Of a stretch of 24,107 nt of DNA, positions 14,882-22,466 are shown one piece after another; position 1 is the first letter of the stretch, and each line of letters begins with the position of its first letter. The position numbers and the translations under genes are program-made. The stretch is from a virus, in the IMG/VR virus record IMGVR_UViG_3300005264_000136, positions 1 through 24,107 of that record, one strand, 5' to 3'. Under the pieces are notes generated by a model. The model did no database searches, was not told the origin of the DNA, and was given only the letters and a program-made list of their open reading frames with translations.

Positions 14882-15444
14882 ACATGGGGCCTCCGGTATC
14901 CTTGAAAAATCTCCCTGGCATTAGTCGGGATCCGAGTTTCAAAGGAAGTACTCACACCGTCAACCTTCTCATTTTTGACTCCTACCCCATCATAAAGAAT
15001 GCGGTTGAAGTTCCATTTCACTGTTTCCAGAAGAGCCTGTTTAATATCAGCCGGAGTCTCTTCAAAACCGGCTTCATACTTGATCCGGACCGTGCGGCCG
15101 CAAGCCTTAACAGGGAATGCTCCCCAGAACAGATCAATCTGTCCCAATTCGCGAACCAGCCAGTATTCAGTTATATCCAATTGAGATTCGGGACCAAACT
15201 GAAATGAAAGATCAACAAAAAGGGCCGTAAGGGATTTGACCGGATACTCTTTCAGGAAAATAGACGACTGTCCGGTTCCATACAGTATTTCATCAACTGT
15301 CTTCAGGCTGATATTCCGCCCCATTATCCTCCGGGCCTGTAGAGAGGCAGAGCTGATAATGAGTTCAGTCACAGCCTGGTATTCATCCTCGATTGAGAGC
15401 AAGGTATTAACCTCGTCCCAGCTGATCAAATCCCCTACAGCCAT
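14878..15444 (-). CDS. Head-tail connector, HK97 gp6-like
   Basis: This 188-residue protein follows the capsid block and resembles gp6-type connectors: LISWDEVNTLLSIEDEYQAV near residues 5-24, LIISSASLQARRIMGRNISL near 28-47, and PADIKQALLETVKWNFNRIL near 138-157. It forms a ring below the portal. GGAGAAAAG precedes the ATG by about 8 nt. The ATG lies 3 nt after a TAA that was the ancestral stop of the small upstream gene before its 37-bp duplication, so coupling may now be lost. Confidence 0.8.
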   Translation of the reverse strand: MAVGDLISWDEVNTLLSIEDEYQAVTELIISSASLQARRIMGRNISLKTVDEILYGTGQSSIFLKEYPVKSLTALFVDLSFQFGPESQLDITEYWLVRELGQIDLFWGAFPVKACGRTVRIKYEAGFEETPADIKQALLETVKWNFNRILYDGVGVKNEKVDGVSTSFETRIPTNAREIFQGYRRPHV

Positions 15445-15525
15445 AAATTATCTTTTCTCCTTTGACTGTTTATCGGCTGTATTCTGAGGAGAGGTCTTTC
15501 CGGATGTTTTCTTATCCTTGTTTTC

Positions 15526-15599
15526 CATTTCCTCTTCCTTCAAGTCGTCCTCATCAGAAAGGCATTTCCTCTTCCTTCAAGTCGTCCTCATCAGAAAGG
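15526..15599. repeat. Perfect 37-bp tandem duplication
   Basis: Two identical 37-bp units lie head to tail (15526-15562 and 15563-15599) inside the small gene at 15554-15748. As 37 is not a multiple of three, the second copy shifts the reading frame and causes early termination. With no differences between the copies the duplication is recent. Confidence 0.9.
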
Positions 15600-15748
15600 C
15601 TTTTCTTGCCTGAATCGGAGCCGGTTCGATGAGCCCGGCCGGATTCTACCCAGATCTTCCCAATCTGAGCATCAACATCATATTCCTGCCCCTTCTCCAG
15701 AGGCTCATAATTCAATTTCATGTTTTCTGAATCGATAATAATTTTCAT
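15554..15748 (-). CDS. Small capsid-adjacent protein truncated by tandem duplication
   Basis: The 64-residue product starts at an ATG after GGAGGGACTGA and overlaps the capsid gene stop by 4 bp. The N-terminal part (MKIIIDSENMKLNYEPLEKG, then GKIWVESGRA) looks like small Mu/HK97-type proteins found after capsid genes; the C-terminus is acidic. A 37-bp duplication adds one base of frame shift so translation now ends EEEMPF. Without the second copy the frame would continue for about 26 more residues (ENKDKKTSGKTSPQNTADK and onward) to a TAA 3 nt before the next gene. The shortened form may still work, since the lost tail is low-complexity and charged. Confidence 0.7.
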   Translation of the reverse strand: MKIIIDSENMKLNYEPLEKGQEYDVDAQIGKIWVESGRAHRTGSDSGKKSLSDEDDLKEEEMPF

Positions 15749-16989
15749 TCAGTCCCTCCTGCTGCCAGCCCGACGAACGGAGCGTAGGTTATACCGTCCA
15801 TTCTCTTAACAGGAGCCAGTACCCAGGACTTCCCATCCACATCCCACAGAGCGCGGAGAGTAACCATTCTTTCTTTGAAGTCATTTCCGGAGTAGCCCAC
15901 ATCGATGCGGAAATTGGTTCCGTCACCAATCAGGTAATAACCAAAATTATTGAAAAGGATATCTCCGGGAGTACCGACAGCAGGTGTATGGGTATTCCAT
16001 TTAATGGGAAATCCCATCAGTCTGTCAGAAATACCCTTGGTGGCATCACCGGCGATAAAAATGGCGTTCCCGTTGTCATCGGACAGGCTCATGATCTGAG
16101 GCATCGCTGAGCGGGTAATGGTAAAGGAGGCTTTATTCAGATCCAGCTGACGGGCAATCATGGCTTTGATATCAGCAAAGGTGATCGTTCCCGTAGTCGC
16201 ACGAGTCAGTTTCAGCAAACCAGTTGAATTGAGAATACCCGTGGGGCCTTTCGTCCCGTCACCATTAAAAAACTGGAAGTCTTCAACGGCTGATTTGGCA
16301 GCAAGGATAGTTTTCCGAAGGAAAGCATCCAGACCAACAGTATTCCTCATCAGTTTCTCGGACACTCTGATTGTTCCTACCTGTTCAAAGGGTTTCAGTT
16401 TGACCTGTTCAAATTTCAGGTCATTATCAGAAGCGGGAGCGACACCATCCGCAAGGTTTTCAAAAGCCCATCCGCCGAACTCGCCAAGAGATCCGGTTTT
16501 AAGAGCAGGCATGATGATTTCCTGATCAGGATGAGAGGGATCTCCGGGTATCGCCAGAGCCAGGGGACGGACAACGGAAACATCCGCTTTAACATTCAGG
16601 ATGCCGTCGGTCTGTTTTGCGGGAACCAGATATCCGCCAGAGGGACCACCGTCAACCAGAAGATCTCTTTTCTCATGCTTATACCCACGCTGAGAGATCA
16701 CAGAATAGGCAGCTGAGGCGACCTCTCCAATGGAATCAAAGGAACGTTCCTCTCCACCACCCTCGGAACCACCATCTACCTGGGTAGTCAGGGCGGTTCT
16801 CAGATTATTCTGTTCATCCAGGTAGTTCCTCTCCTTCAGAGTACCCTGAATCTCACTATACCGTTGTTTACAACGGGCATATTCGGCCTCTTCATCATCC
16901 TTATATCCACGCTTTTCCTTGGCTACCGCACCGTTAATTCGCTCCATAGTAGCCAGACATTCTTCCATTTCCCTGATCAGTTCATCCAT
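15745..16989 (-). CDS. Major capsid protein, HK97 fold
   Basis: This 414-residue protein is a clear HK97-family capsid subunit. Residues 1-75 form a charged coiled coil (delta or scaffold domain), followed by a processing region rich in Gly and Glu (about 72-82). The shell domain starts near residue 110 (GGPSGGYLVPAKQTDGILN) and contains FFNGDGTKGPTGILNSTG near 241-258. The C-terminus (WVLAPVKRMDGITYAPFVGL) is typical. The prohead protease encoded just upstream should remove the N-terminal scaffold. It overlaps the protease gene by 13 bp. Confidence 0.92.
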   Translation of the reverse strand: MDELIREMEECLATMERINGAVAKEKRGYKDDEEAEYARCKQRYSEIQGTLKERNYLDEQNNLRTALTTQVDGGSEGGGEERSFDSIGEVASAAYSVISQRGYKHEKRDLLVDGGPSGGYLVPAKQTDGILNVKADVSVVRPLALAIPGDPSHPDQEIIMPALKTGSLGEFGGWAFENLADGVAPASDNDLKFEQVKLKPFEQVGTIRVSEKLMRNTVGLDAFLRKTILAAKSAVEDFQFFNGDGTKGPTGILNSTGLLKLTRATTGTITFADIKAMIARQLDLNKASFTITRSAMPQIMSLSDDNGNAIFIAGDATKGISDRLMGFPIKWNTHTPAVGTPGDILFNNFGYYLIGDGTNFRIDVGYSGNDFKERMVTLRALWDVDGKSWVLAPVKRMDGITYAPFVGLAAGGTE

Positions 16990-17609
16990 GACTGTTCACT
17001 CCTCATTTTCATGATTTCTATTTCCCTGGACCGGACTCCGCTTTCATGCTCCCCCGCTGGGGACAAGGCCGCTGCCTTATCATCAAGAGTGGAAACCCTG
17101 TCTCTGGCATTTATTGATGTATTTTCGTAAGCAGGAAAGGTCACAGGAGACACTTCCCACAGCTTGATTTTCTCTACCCGGCTCCGGATAATTCTCTTAT
17201 CACCGCTTCTGTCATCCGCAACGTTCTCTTTCAGAATGTCAAAGCCGAAGGACATCTGATTAACATCTCCCCGGTTAACCGATTCAAACTTGTCACGCCC
17301 CTCTTGAGAGTCCGGGAAATCGATTCCCACATGGACACCGTCTACTTTTTCCTCCAGGGAGAGTGTTCCGGCGGAACTTCGTCCCAGGACAATGTCATAG
17401 TTATGATTCCAGACGGCCCTGATATCATCACTCGCCAGGCTTTCAGTTGCGGCACCGCGGGAAATAATCTCCTCATAACGGATCGATTCATCCTCATAGA
17501 GAATCGTAGTCTCTTCATAGAGAATGGCCTTCCCGTCAGCCCTCTGCTGCCCCTCTTCTCTCTGTTCCGTGCGGAATTCACAGGGCTTACTTCTTTTCTG
17601 CATTTTCAT
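16977..17609 (-). CDS. Prohead maturation protease, HK97 type (S78)
   Basis: This 210-residue protein has the serine protease signature of HK97-type prohead proteases: catalytic His69 in AVWNHNYDIVLGRS and Ser120 in VNQMSFGF, with LWEVSPVTFPAYENTSI near residues 150-166. It cleaves the capsid scaffold domain during head maturation. The polar tail after about residue 170 is probably removed by self-cleavage. A GTGGAG site precedes the ATG. It lies between portal and capsid, the standard order. Confidence 0.92.
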   Translation of the reverse strand: MKMQKRSKPCEFRTEQREEGQQRADGKAILYEETTILYEDESIRYEEIISRGAATESLASDDIRAVWNHNYDIVLGRSSAGTLSLEEKVDGVHVGIDFPDSQEGRDKFESVNRGDVNQMSFGFDILKENVADDRSGDKRIIRSRVEKIKLWEVSPVTFPAYENTSINARDRVSTLDDKAAALSPAGEHESGVRSREIEIMKMRSEQSWMN

Positions 17610-17612
17610 AAT

Positions 17613-19592
17613 TCACTCCACTACCGGCTGTATGCCGCAAACACATCCGTCATGATACGGCGGATGACTCTTAATACTTGAAACTTTTAGAGGAGCATCA
17701 GCTCCATCAGGCTGAAACTGTCCCGGTTCCAGAAAGTTCTCTTCTATCCCAATGACCTTTCCATCCAGAGCGTCACAATAGGCGCAGCACCCTCCTTTGG
17801 AGACCGATTGAATCTTGGTAACTCCCACAGATCTCCAGACAGTTCTGGCAACAGCACTTTCCACAAGGATTCGTGCCTGAGAGACCTGTTCCGGCCGGAC
17901 TTCCTTCCAACGATCAGTTTGAGCATTCATCTCTTCCACAGTTTCCCGCTTCTTGATTTCCTGCTTGCTTCTGATGGAATAACGGAGACCGAAGGACTCC
18001 ACAAATCGATTGATAAAGGCCTCATATTCAGAATCAGCCATTGCCACACCGACTTCATCTTGAGCAATGGACCGGATCTCATCGGCATTGATCTGCACGA
18101 TACCGGCAGCCATACGGGAAACACTCCCTGCAAACCGCTCATAGAATCTTTCTAGAGCTTCATTCAACTCCTGCAGGTTCTCTCCGGAAGCGGAAATAAT
18201 GTTCCTAACAGCCGGGATCTCTTCCTCCAGGATGTTTCTGGCAAGGGTTTTATATTTCTTGGTAAACCTGTTTGTAATGGTCCGCCGTTTATCAAGTCCT
18301 CTTTGCTGACTGGGCAGTACTCCTCTGGCAGAGTTCTCCTGATTTGCTTCTTCCGGAAGCAGTGCCTGCTTCATATCGATCATATTGAGAGGCACGAAAT
18401 AAGCATCTCCCGAAGGATCATCGATCGGATTCATATTCTCTTTCTGCCGCCATTCATTGGCGCTCATTGCCCCGTTTTGACGGGCAAGCTGGTAAACCTC
18501 ATAACGGGTTTTGGAATCTCCCCGGAGTAGGCCATCCACCAGAAACTCAATGAAGTACTCCTTCTGTTCTTCCCGGGTTAACAAGGTTTTAGTCATGGCC
18601 TGCTCGATGCGGATAAGCCGTGGCAACAGAGAGTCCTGAACATAGTCTATGTTCTGATGCTCGATATTTGAAAAAGTGGACCGGCTCAGATCTTTGATTT
18701 TATGAGGCGGAATATTGAACCATCGGGCAACTTCTGTGACTGAAAATTCACGGCTTCCCAACATCTGAATCTCTTCCGCGTTAAACTGGATCGGCTTGAA
18801 CTCGCCCTCTTCCTCCAGGATGGCAGTTCTATGGTGGTTATGGACACCGCCGCCGTTAAAGGCCTCCCATGATCCCCTCAGCCTGTTAAAAGCCTCATCA
18901 GAAAGAGCTTTTTTCAACTGGATAATACCGGCTGGCTTTGAGCTGTTCTGATAGAAACTTTCTGCCTGTTCCTCTGCGGACTGCATAAGGGTGAAAGACC
19001 GGCGCCGTTTTGCTATGGGGTTGATACCATCAATACCGTTCAGAGTCATGACGGGAATATGGATCATCTGATCCTTTGGTATTTCATAAGCCTGTCCGTC
19101 AACGGTAGTCCGGTAGATTATTTTTCCATTTAATTTGTCCCGGTGAGTGACACCAGGATTCAATGGCCATAGCTCAATAGAACCGTTACCAGGGCGACAC
19201 ACCCATATATAAGTATCTCCCCAGAGTTCCTGATGAATGGCAGAGGCCTGTCTCATCTGAAAGCTGGTCATCAGTTCATTGGGTTCGATAGACAGAACTG
19301 AATACAGAGGATGATCAACCGCCCGGATCTTCCCGCCGCTTCCGGTCCGTTTGTATAGGATAAGCGGCAGCATAGCAATATGGCTTGAAAGCAGATCCAC
19401 TGCATTCCAGACAGCAGATAGATTCAATGCAGAAGTTTCATTCATCAGAGGCCTTCCATCTTTTGAAACCATATTCAGATAAGGGAAATTACCCTCAGAA
19501 ATATTCCGTTTCTGAGGGATCATACTTCCTATCCGGTTCACCATATTCATGGGAAACTGACGGATCTTATTCAAATCAATTGTTATATCCAT
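17613..19592 (-). CDS. Portal protein fused to a MuF-like head morphogenesis domain
   Basis: Residues 1-400 form an HK97-type portal: WNAVDLLSSHIAMLPLILYK near 65-84, IKDLSRSTFSNIEHQNIDYV near 296-315, and RGDSKTRYEVYQLARQNGAM near 358-377. The portal is the dodecameric DNA gate. A long extension to residue 659 is largely helical (430-560) and ends in a MuF-like domain with GGCCAYCDALDGKV near 609-622 and SHPPYHDGCVCGIQP at the end. Its Cys and His residues recall minor head proteins of the SPP1 gp7/Mu gpF type. In most phages these are separate genes. The gene overlaps terL by 10 bp. Confidence 0.88.
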   Translation of the reverse strand: MDITIDLNKIRQFPMNMVNRIGSMIPQKRNISEGNFPYLNMVSKDGRPLMNETSALNLSAVWNAVDLLSSHIAMLPLILYKRTGSGGKIRAVDHPLYSVLSIEPNELMTSFQMRQASAIHQELWGDTYIWVCRPGNGSIELWPLNPGVTHRDKLNGKIIYRTTVDGQAYEIPKDQMIHIPVMTLNGIDGINPIAKRRRSFTLMQSAEEQAESFYQNSSKPAGIIQLKKALSDEAFNRLRGSWEAFNGGGVHNHHRTAILEEEGEFKPIQFNAEEIQMLGSREFSVTEVARWFNIPPHKIKDLSRSTFSNIEHQNIDYVQDSLLPRLIRIEQAMTKTLLTREEQKEYFIEFLVDGLLRGDSKTRYEVYQLARQNGAMSANEWRQKENMNPIDDPSGDAYFVPLNMIDMKQALLPEEANQENSARGVLPSQQRGLDKRRTITNRFTKKYKTLARNILEEEIPAVRNIISASGENLQELNEALERFYERFAGSVSRMAAGIVQINADEIRSIAQDEVGVAMADSEYEAFINRFVESFGLRYSIRSKQEIKKRETVEEMNAQTDRWKEVRPEQVSQARILVESAVARTVWRSVGVTKIQSVSKGGCCAYCDALDGKVIGIEENFLEPGQFQPDGADAPLKVSSIKSHPPYHDGCVCGIQPVVE

Positions 19593-21262
19593 CTCATCCC
19601 CCGGTTTTCATATACTGATTCCTGCTGTTCTCCCTGAAGGAGATAGGCTCTGTAGTAGGCCATTACCATCATGATTACACCATCGATCCTAGAGGAGGTT
19701 TCCTCTCTCTTGGGCTTCACAATTTTCACGTTGTCATTTGAGTCCCGGTAAATTTCAGCGCAGGAGATCATAAAATCCATAACAGGATTGCCGTTATAGG
19801 CGACTTCCTGTGATAGGATTCCCCGTTCAGTATGCTTAACTGCGGGGGATATCTCCTTCATTCCCTGACTGAACCTGACACAATTCATACTTTGGGCTTC
19901 CAGATTGTTAATAATCCCCTGGGCGCCCCAGGGATCGAAGATAAACTCCGAAATGTTAAACTTCTCCGCATCCCGGCAGGCCCAGGCCTCAATCTCGTTA
20001 TAGTCGAGAACATTCCCATAGGTGGCACGGACCAATCCTTTACGAATCCACTCCCGGTAGGGAACATCTTCGCTTCTGGTATCAATGGATTCCTCGGGCA
20101 TAAAAAAACGCCAGAGGAACCGGTAAGGTTCATCCTGCATGACAGGGGGGAAGCACAGGCAGTACCCGGCAAGGTCTGTTGTCGTAGCCAGGTCAAAGGC
20201 CGCCACGCAATCTCTGCCGATAAGCTGTTCTTCATTGAAATCCTGCCGGCATTTTACCCATGTTTCATGATTGATCCACCTGGTATGGGCATCCACCCAG
20301 ATGTTCAGATGCTTTACTTTGAAGTTATTCTCTTTTTCAGGCCGGACAACGGCATCACGAAGAAGGGATTCAAGGAAATCCTGACCAACAGCCACATCCA
20401 GAAGCGGGTTAGACTTCTTCCAGACAGCCGGGTCCTTCCAATCATCCCCCTCATCAAGGGTGTAAATGATTCCAAAGTACTCCTCATCCTCTTCGATTCC
20501 CTGCAAAATCCGTTCAACCCGGTCCCGCTCTCTCTTACAGGCGCAATTCCGGTTAAATCCGGCAGTCGTAATGACCCAGAGGAGAGGCTGCAGACGGCTA
20601 CCCATTCCACCCTTGAGAAGTTCAAGGATCTGATCATTAGGATGGGCGTGGTACTCATCGACCAGCGCACAATGAACGTTCAGACCATCTTTATTTTTGT
20701 TATCCCTGGAAAGGGGTTTGAAAAAACTATTTGTGTTTGTGTGAACAATGGAACCGGTAAATGTTTTCAGCATCTTCCGGAAGTCTGGAGACTGAGCAAT
20801 CATTTCATTTGCCACACCCCACACAATCCGGGCCTGATCCTTATCCACAGCAGCAGAGTAAACTTCTGCTCCGCCTTCTCCGTCCAGAAAAAGCATATAC
20901 AAACCGATGGCCGCCAGGATTGTTGACTTGGCATTCTTCCGGGCTTTCTCTTCGTACACATAGCGGAATCTTCTGTTTCCGGAATCCTTGTGTTTCCAGC
21001 CGAAGACAACTGCCAGGACAAACTGCTGAGCTGGCTCAAGATGAATATTCCGGCCTTTCAACTGTCCTTTGACATGCTTGCAGAAACCTACAAAGTCAAT
21101 GATCCGACCGGCAACCTCTTCATCGAAGTAATAGGGATAGTTTGCTGATTCGGCTTTTACCAGGTCTTCAACATGGCGTTGAACAGAGAGCCGCACCCAT
21201 TTACAGGCGATCTCTTTCCCGGTAATCACATCATCAATGTACTGCTGGTATGTCTTTTCCAA
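19583..21262 (-). CDS. terL: Terminase large subunit (HK97-type packaging ATPase/nuclease)
   Basis: This subunit drives DNA into the prohead and cuts concatemers. The ATPase domain has a Walker-A-like ARKNAKST (residues about 107-114), a Walker B with catalytic acid CALVDEYHAH (about 198-207) and the coupling motif VITTAG. The nuclease domain starts with CVAAFDLATTTDLAGY. I chose a TTG start at 21262 (559 residues), 10 nt after AGGGAG, because the family usually begins just before the YxxDVxxGKxxACKWVRL segment. The ATG at 21334 would be 24 codons longer, but those codons are the hairpin and T-run of an intrinsic terminator, and it lacks a ribosome binding site. Confidence 0.9.
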   Translation of the reverse strand: MEKTYQQYIDDVITGKEIACKWVRLSVQRHVEDLVKAESANYPYYFDEEVAGRIIDFVGFCKHVKGQLKGRNIHLEPAQQFVLAVVFGWKHKDSGNRRFRYVYEEKARKNAKSTILAAIGLYMLFLDGEGGAEVYSAAVDKDQARIVWGVANEMIAQSPDFRKMLKTFTGSIVHTNTNSFFKPLSRDNKNKDGLNVHCALVDEYHAHPNDQILELLKGGMGSRLQPLLWVITTAGFNRNCACKRERDRVERILQGIEEDEEYFGIIYTLDEGDDWKDPAVWKKSNPLLDVAVGQDFLESLLRDAVVRPEKENNFKVKHLNIWVDAHTRWINHETWVKCRQDFNEEQLIGRDCVAAFDLATTTDLAGYCLCFPPVMQDEPYRFLWRFFMPEESIDTRSEDVPYREWIRKGLVRATYGNVLDYNEIEAWACRDAEKFNISEFIFDPWGAQGIINNLEAQSMNCVRFSQGMKEISPAVKHTERGILSQEVAYNGNPVMDFMISCAEIYRDSNDNVKIVKPKREETSSRIDGVIMMVMAYYRAYLLQGEQQESVYENRGMRWI

Positions 21263-21283
21263 ATCTGTACAACTCCCTGAGCC

Positions 21284-21320
21284 AAAAAAAAGACGCATCA
21301 AGCCTAAGGCTTGATGCGTC
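21284..21320 (-). terminator. Strong intrinsic terminator upstream of terL
   Basis: A perfect inverted repeat, GACGCATCAAGCC (21292-21304) and GGCTTGATGCGTC (21308-21320) with a 3-nt loop, is followed on the minus strand by eight T residues (21291-21284). On the plus strand it is followed by only three T residues, so it faces terL. Transcripts from terS would be stopped here unless antiterminated. Confidence 0.85.
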
Positions 21321-21427
21321 TTTGGTCGTTCCATTTAACACATCATCTTCACGATGATAAACTGTAATTGTACGTAACAGGGATCCGGTCTTTCCGCTAT
21401 CGCCCCTGGTACGGAATAATCAAATTA
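21284..21427 (-). ncRNA. Putative small structured RNA between terS and terL
   Basis: A promoter-like sequence at 21434-21463 and an intrinsic terminator at 21284-21320, both on the minus strand, frame a stretch of about 144 nt. It has hairpin 1 (arms 21404-21413 and 21373-21382, ten positions with one mismatch, 21-nt loop containing a smaller CGG/CCG stem) and hairpin 2 (arms 21353-21358 and 21342-21347, 5-nt loop), followed by the terminator hairpin. No plausible protein with a ribosome binding site lies inside. I recognise no known RNA family or riboswitch. It may be an independent small RNA or a structured leader of the terL message with attenuation. Start and end are inferred. Confidence 0.5.
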
Positions 21428-21433
21428 TGCTTT

Positions 21434-21463
21434 ACAATAAACCCAATAAAATTAATTTGTCAA
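21434..21463 (-). promoter_or_regulatory. Sigma-70-like promoter between terS and terL
   Basis: On the minus strand a perfect TTGACA (21463-21458) lies 18 bp before TATTGT (21439-21434), a 4/6 match to TATAAT, in an AT-rich stretch. It lies just inside the end of the region downstream of terS and points towards the hairpins and terL. The perfect -35 is the strong point; the -10 is weak. Confidence 0.5.
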
Positions 21464-21468
21464 GAGAT

Positions 21469-22002
21469 TCATGAACTTTTTACAAGACCAAACATTTTTT
21501 CAAACTCGGATTCATCCTGTTTATCATCTGTTATATCCAACCTCTTCCGGCTCCCTGGAGACAGGCCGAACTCATTCATAAACTTATGATACAGAGCCAT
21601 TGCCTTATTTTTGGCACTCCGGCAGTTATTCACCATTGAGGCATGATGCTTTATCAGGGCAAGCTGAGCCTTCAGCTCATCCGAATTCTCGGCCGACTTG
21701 ATATTCTGTTCTGCGTCCTTCTGATCTTTGAGGTGACTCTTCATATCATAGCTGGATTGAACCATATCATCGTAAGCCATACAGCAGGCTTCCAGGCATC
21801 CCAGGTCAATCTTCTTTAACAGCTCCTCATCCTTAAGCAACCTGACCAGTTTCCGCCACTGTTTCTTCCCGGCTGATCCCATGTGGGAAGGAGTCTCAAT
21901 TTTCTCAGGAAGATCCGTTTCTGCTTTAACTGATCCATGATCCCGATCATCACGGAAGGTGCCTGATAGTATTTTTAAGCCCGGTGCTTTCCTGTAGTTC
22001 AT
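21469..22002 (-). CDS. terS: Terminase small subunit (P27 family-like)
   Basis: This 177-residue protein recognises phage DNA and feeds it to TerL. It resembles P27-family small terminases: an N-terminal KAPGLKILSGTFRDDR segment, a helical core starting GSAGKKQWRKLVRLLKDEEL near residues 42-61, long helices around 75-150 for oligomerisation, and the C-terminal FGLSPGSRKRLDI near 146-158. A GGGGGAGATAGGGA site precedes the ATG. It lies after the HNH gene, the common HNH-TerS-TerL order. Unusually, about 200 bp with promoter and terminator signals separate it from terL. Confidence 0.88.
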   Translation of the reverse strand: MNYRKAPGLKILSGTFRDDRDHGSVKAETDLPEKIETPSHMGSAGKKQWRKLVRLLKDEELLKKIDLGCLEACCMAYDDMVQSSYDMKSHLKDQKDAEQNIKSAENSDELKAQLALIKHHASMVNNCRSAKNKAMALYHKFMNEFGLSPGSRKRLDITDDKQDESEFEKMFGLVKSS

Positions 22003-22082
22003 TCCCTATCTCCCCCTCTTCTGATAACTCTCAAATGACATTGCGATAATTTTGCTGTGGACGTGGAGGGCTTTCAACATAC

Positions 22083-22466
22083 TCATAGAGATTTAATCCC
22101 CCCTCCCCCTGTGGACTTCTTCCTGTTCCCCCAGCCACCATCATAGCGATTAGTTTTCTTTGAATGCTCACCTCTGGTCATCGGTACCAGTGTATAGTTT
22201 CTATGATCTGGTTCAACTCTTGGATCGTAAGGAGGCCGGTGATCTATCACATAATCTTTCCACTGTGATTCAGGTATATTATGAGCCTTCAGAGTTTCAA
22301 TTCTGATCCTCTTCCACTCTGAATCTGAGTTCCAAAGGTAGGAAGGCCGGGGTTTCCGTCTCTTGTATTGAACTTCTGTCTGGTGAATCTCACAGCGGGA
22401 TGATCCTTCGGTGGCATACCTTGGACATCCCACATGAGAACATGGTCTCTTTGCTTTTCTAGGCAT
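22083..22466 (-). CDS. HNH endonuclease (terminase-associated)
   Basis: This 127-residue protein has an N-terminal zinc-type cluster (Cys9, Cys14, Cys25, His28) and an HNH core: His76 in YVIDHRPPYDP, Asn90 in HRNYTLVPMT and His101 in GEHSKKTNRYDGGW. Such HNH proteins beside terminase genes help cut DNA at cos-type ends in HK97-like phages. The start at 22466 was chosen for the AAAGGAGTACTGCAA ribosome binding site and an 8-bp overlap with the integrase stop; a longer form lacks these. The C-terminus is Gly- and Lys-rich. Confidence 0.88.
   Translation of the reverse strand: MPRKAKRPCSHVGCPRYATEGSSRCEIHQTEVQYKRRKPRPSYLWNSDSEWKRIRIETLKAHNIPESQWKDYVIDHRPPYDPRVEPDHRNYTLVPMTRGEHSKKTNRYDGGWGNRKKSTGGGGIKSL

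Noticed and set aside
19832-20926. Long plus-strand open frame of 364 codons opposite terL
   Set aside because: It is antisense to the well-supported terminase gene; the protein has no domain pattern and no ribosome binding site or neighbours in that orientation.
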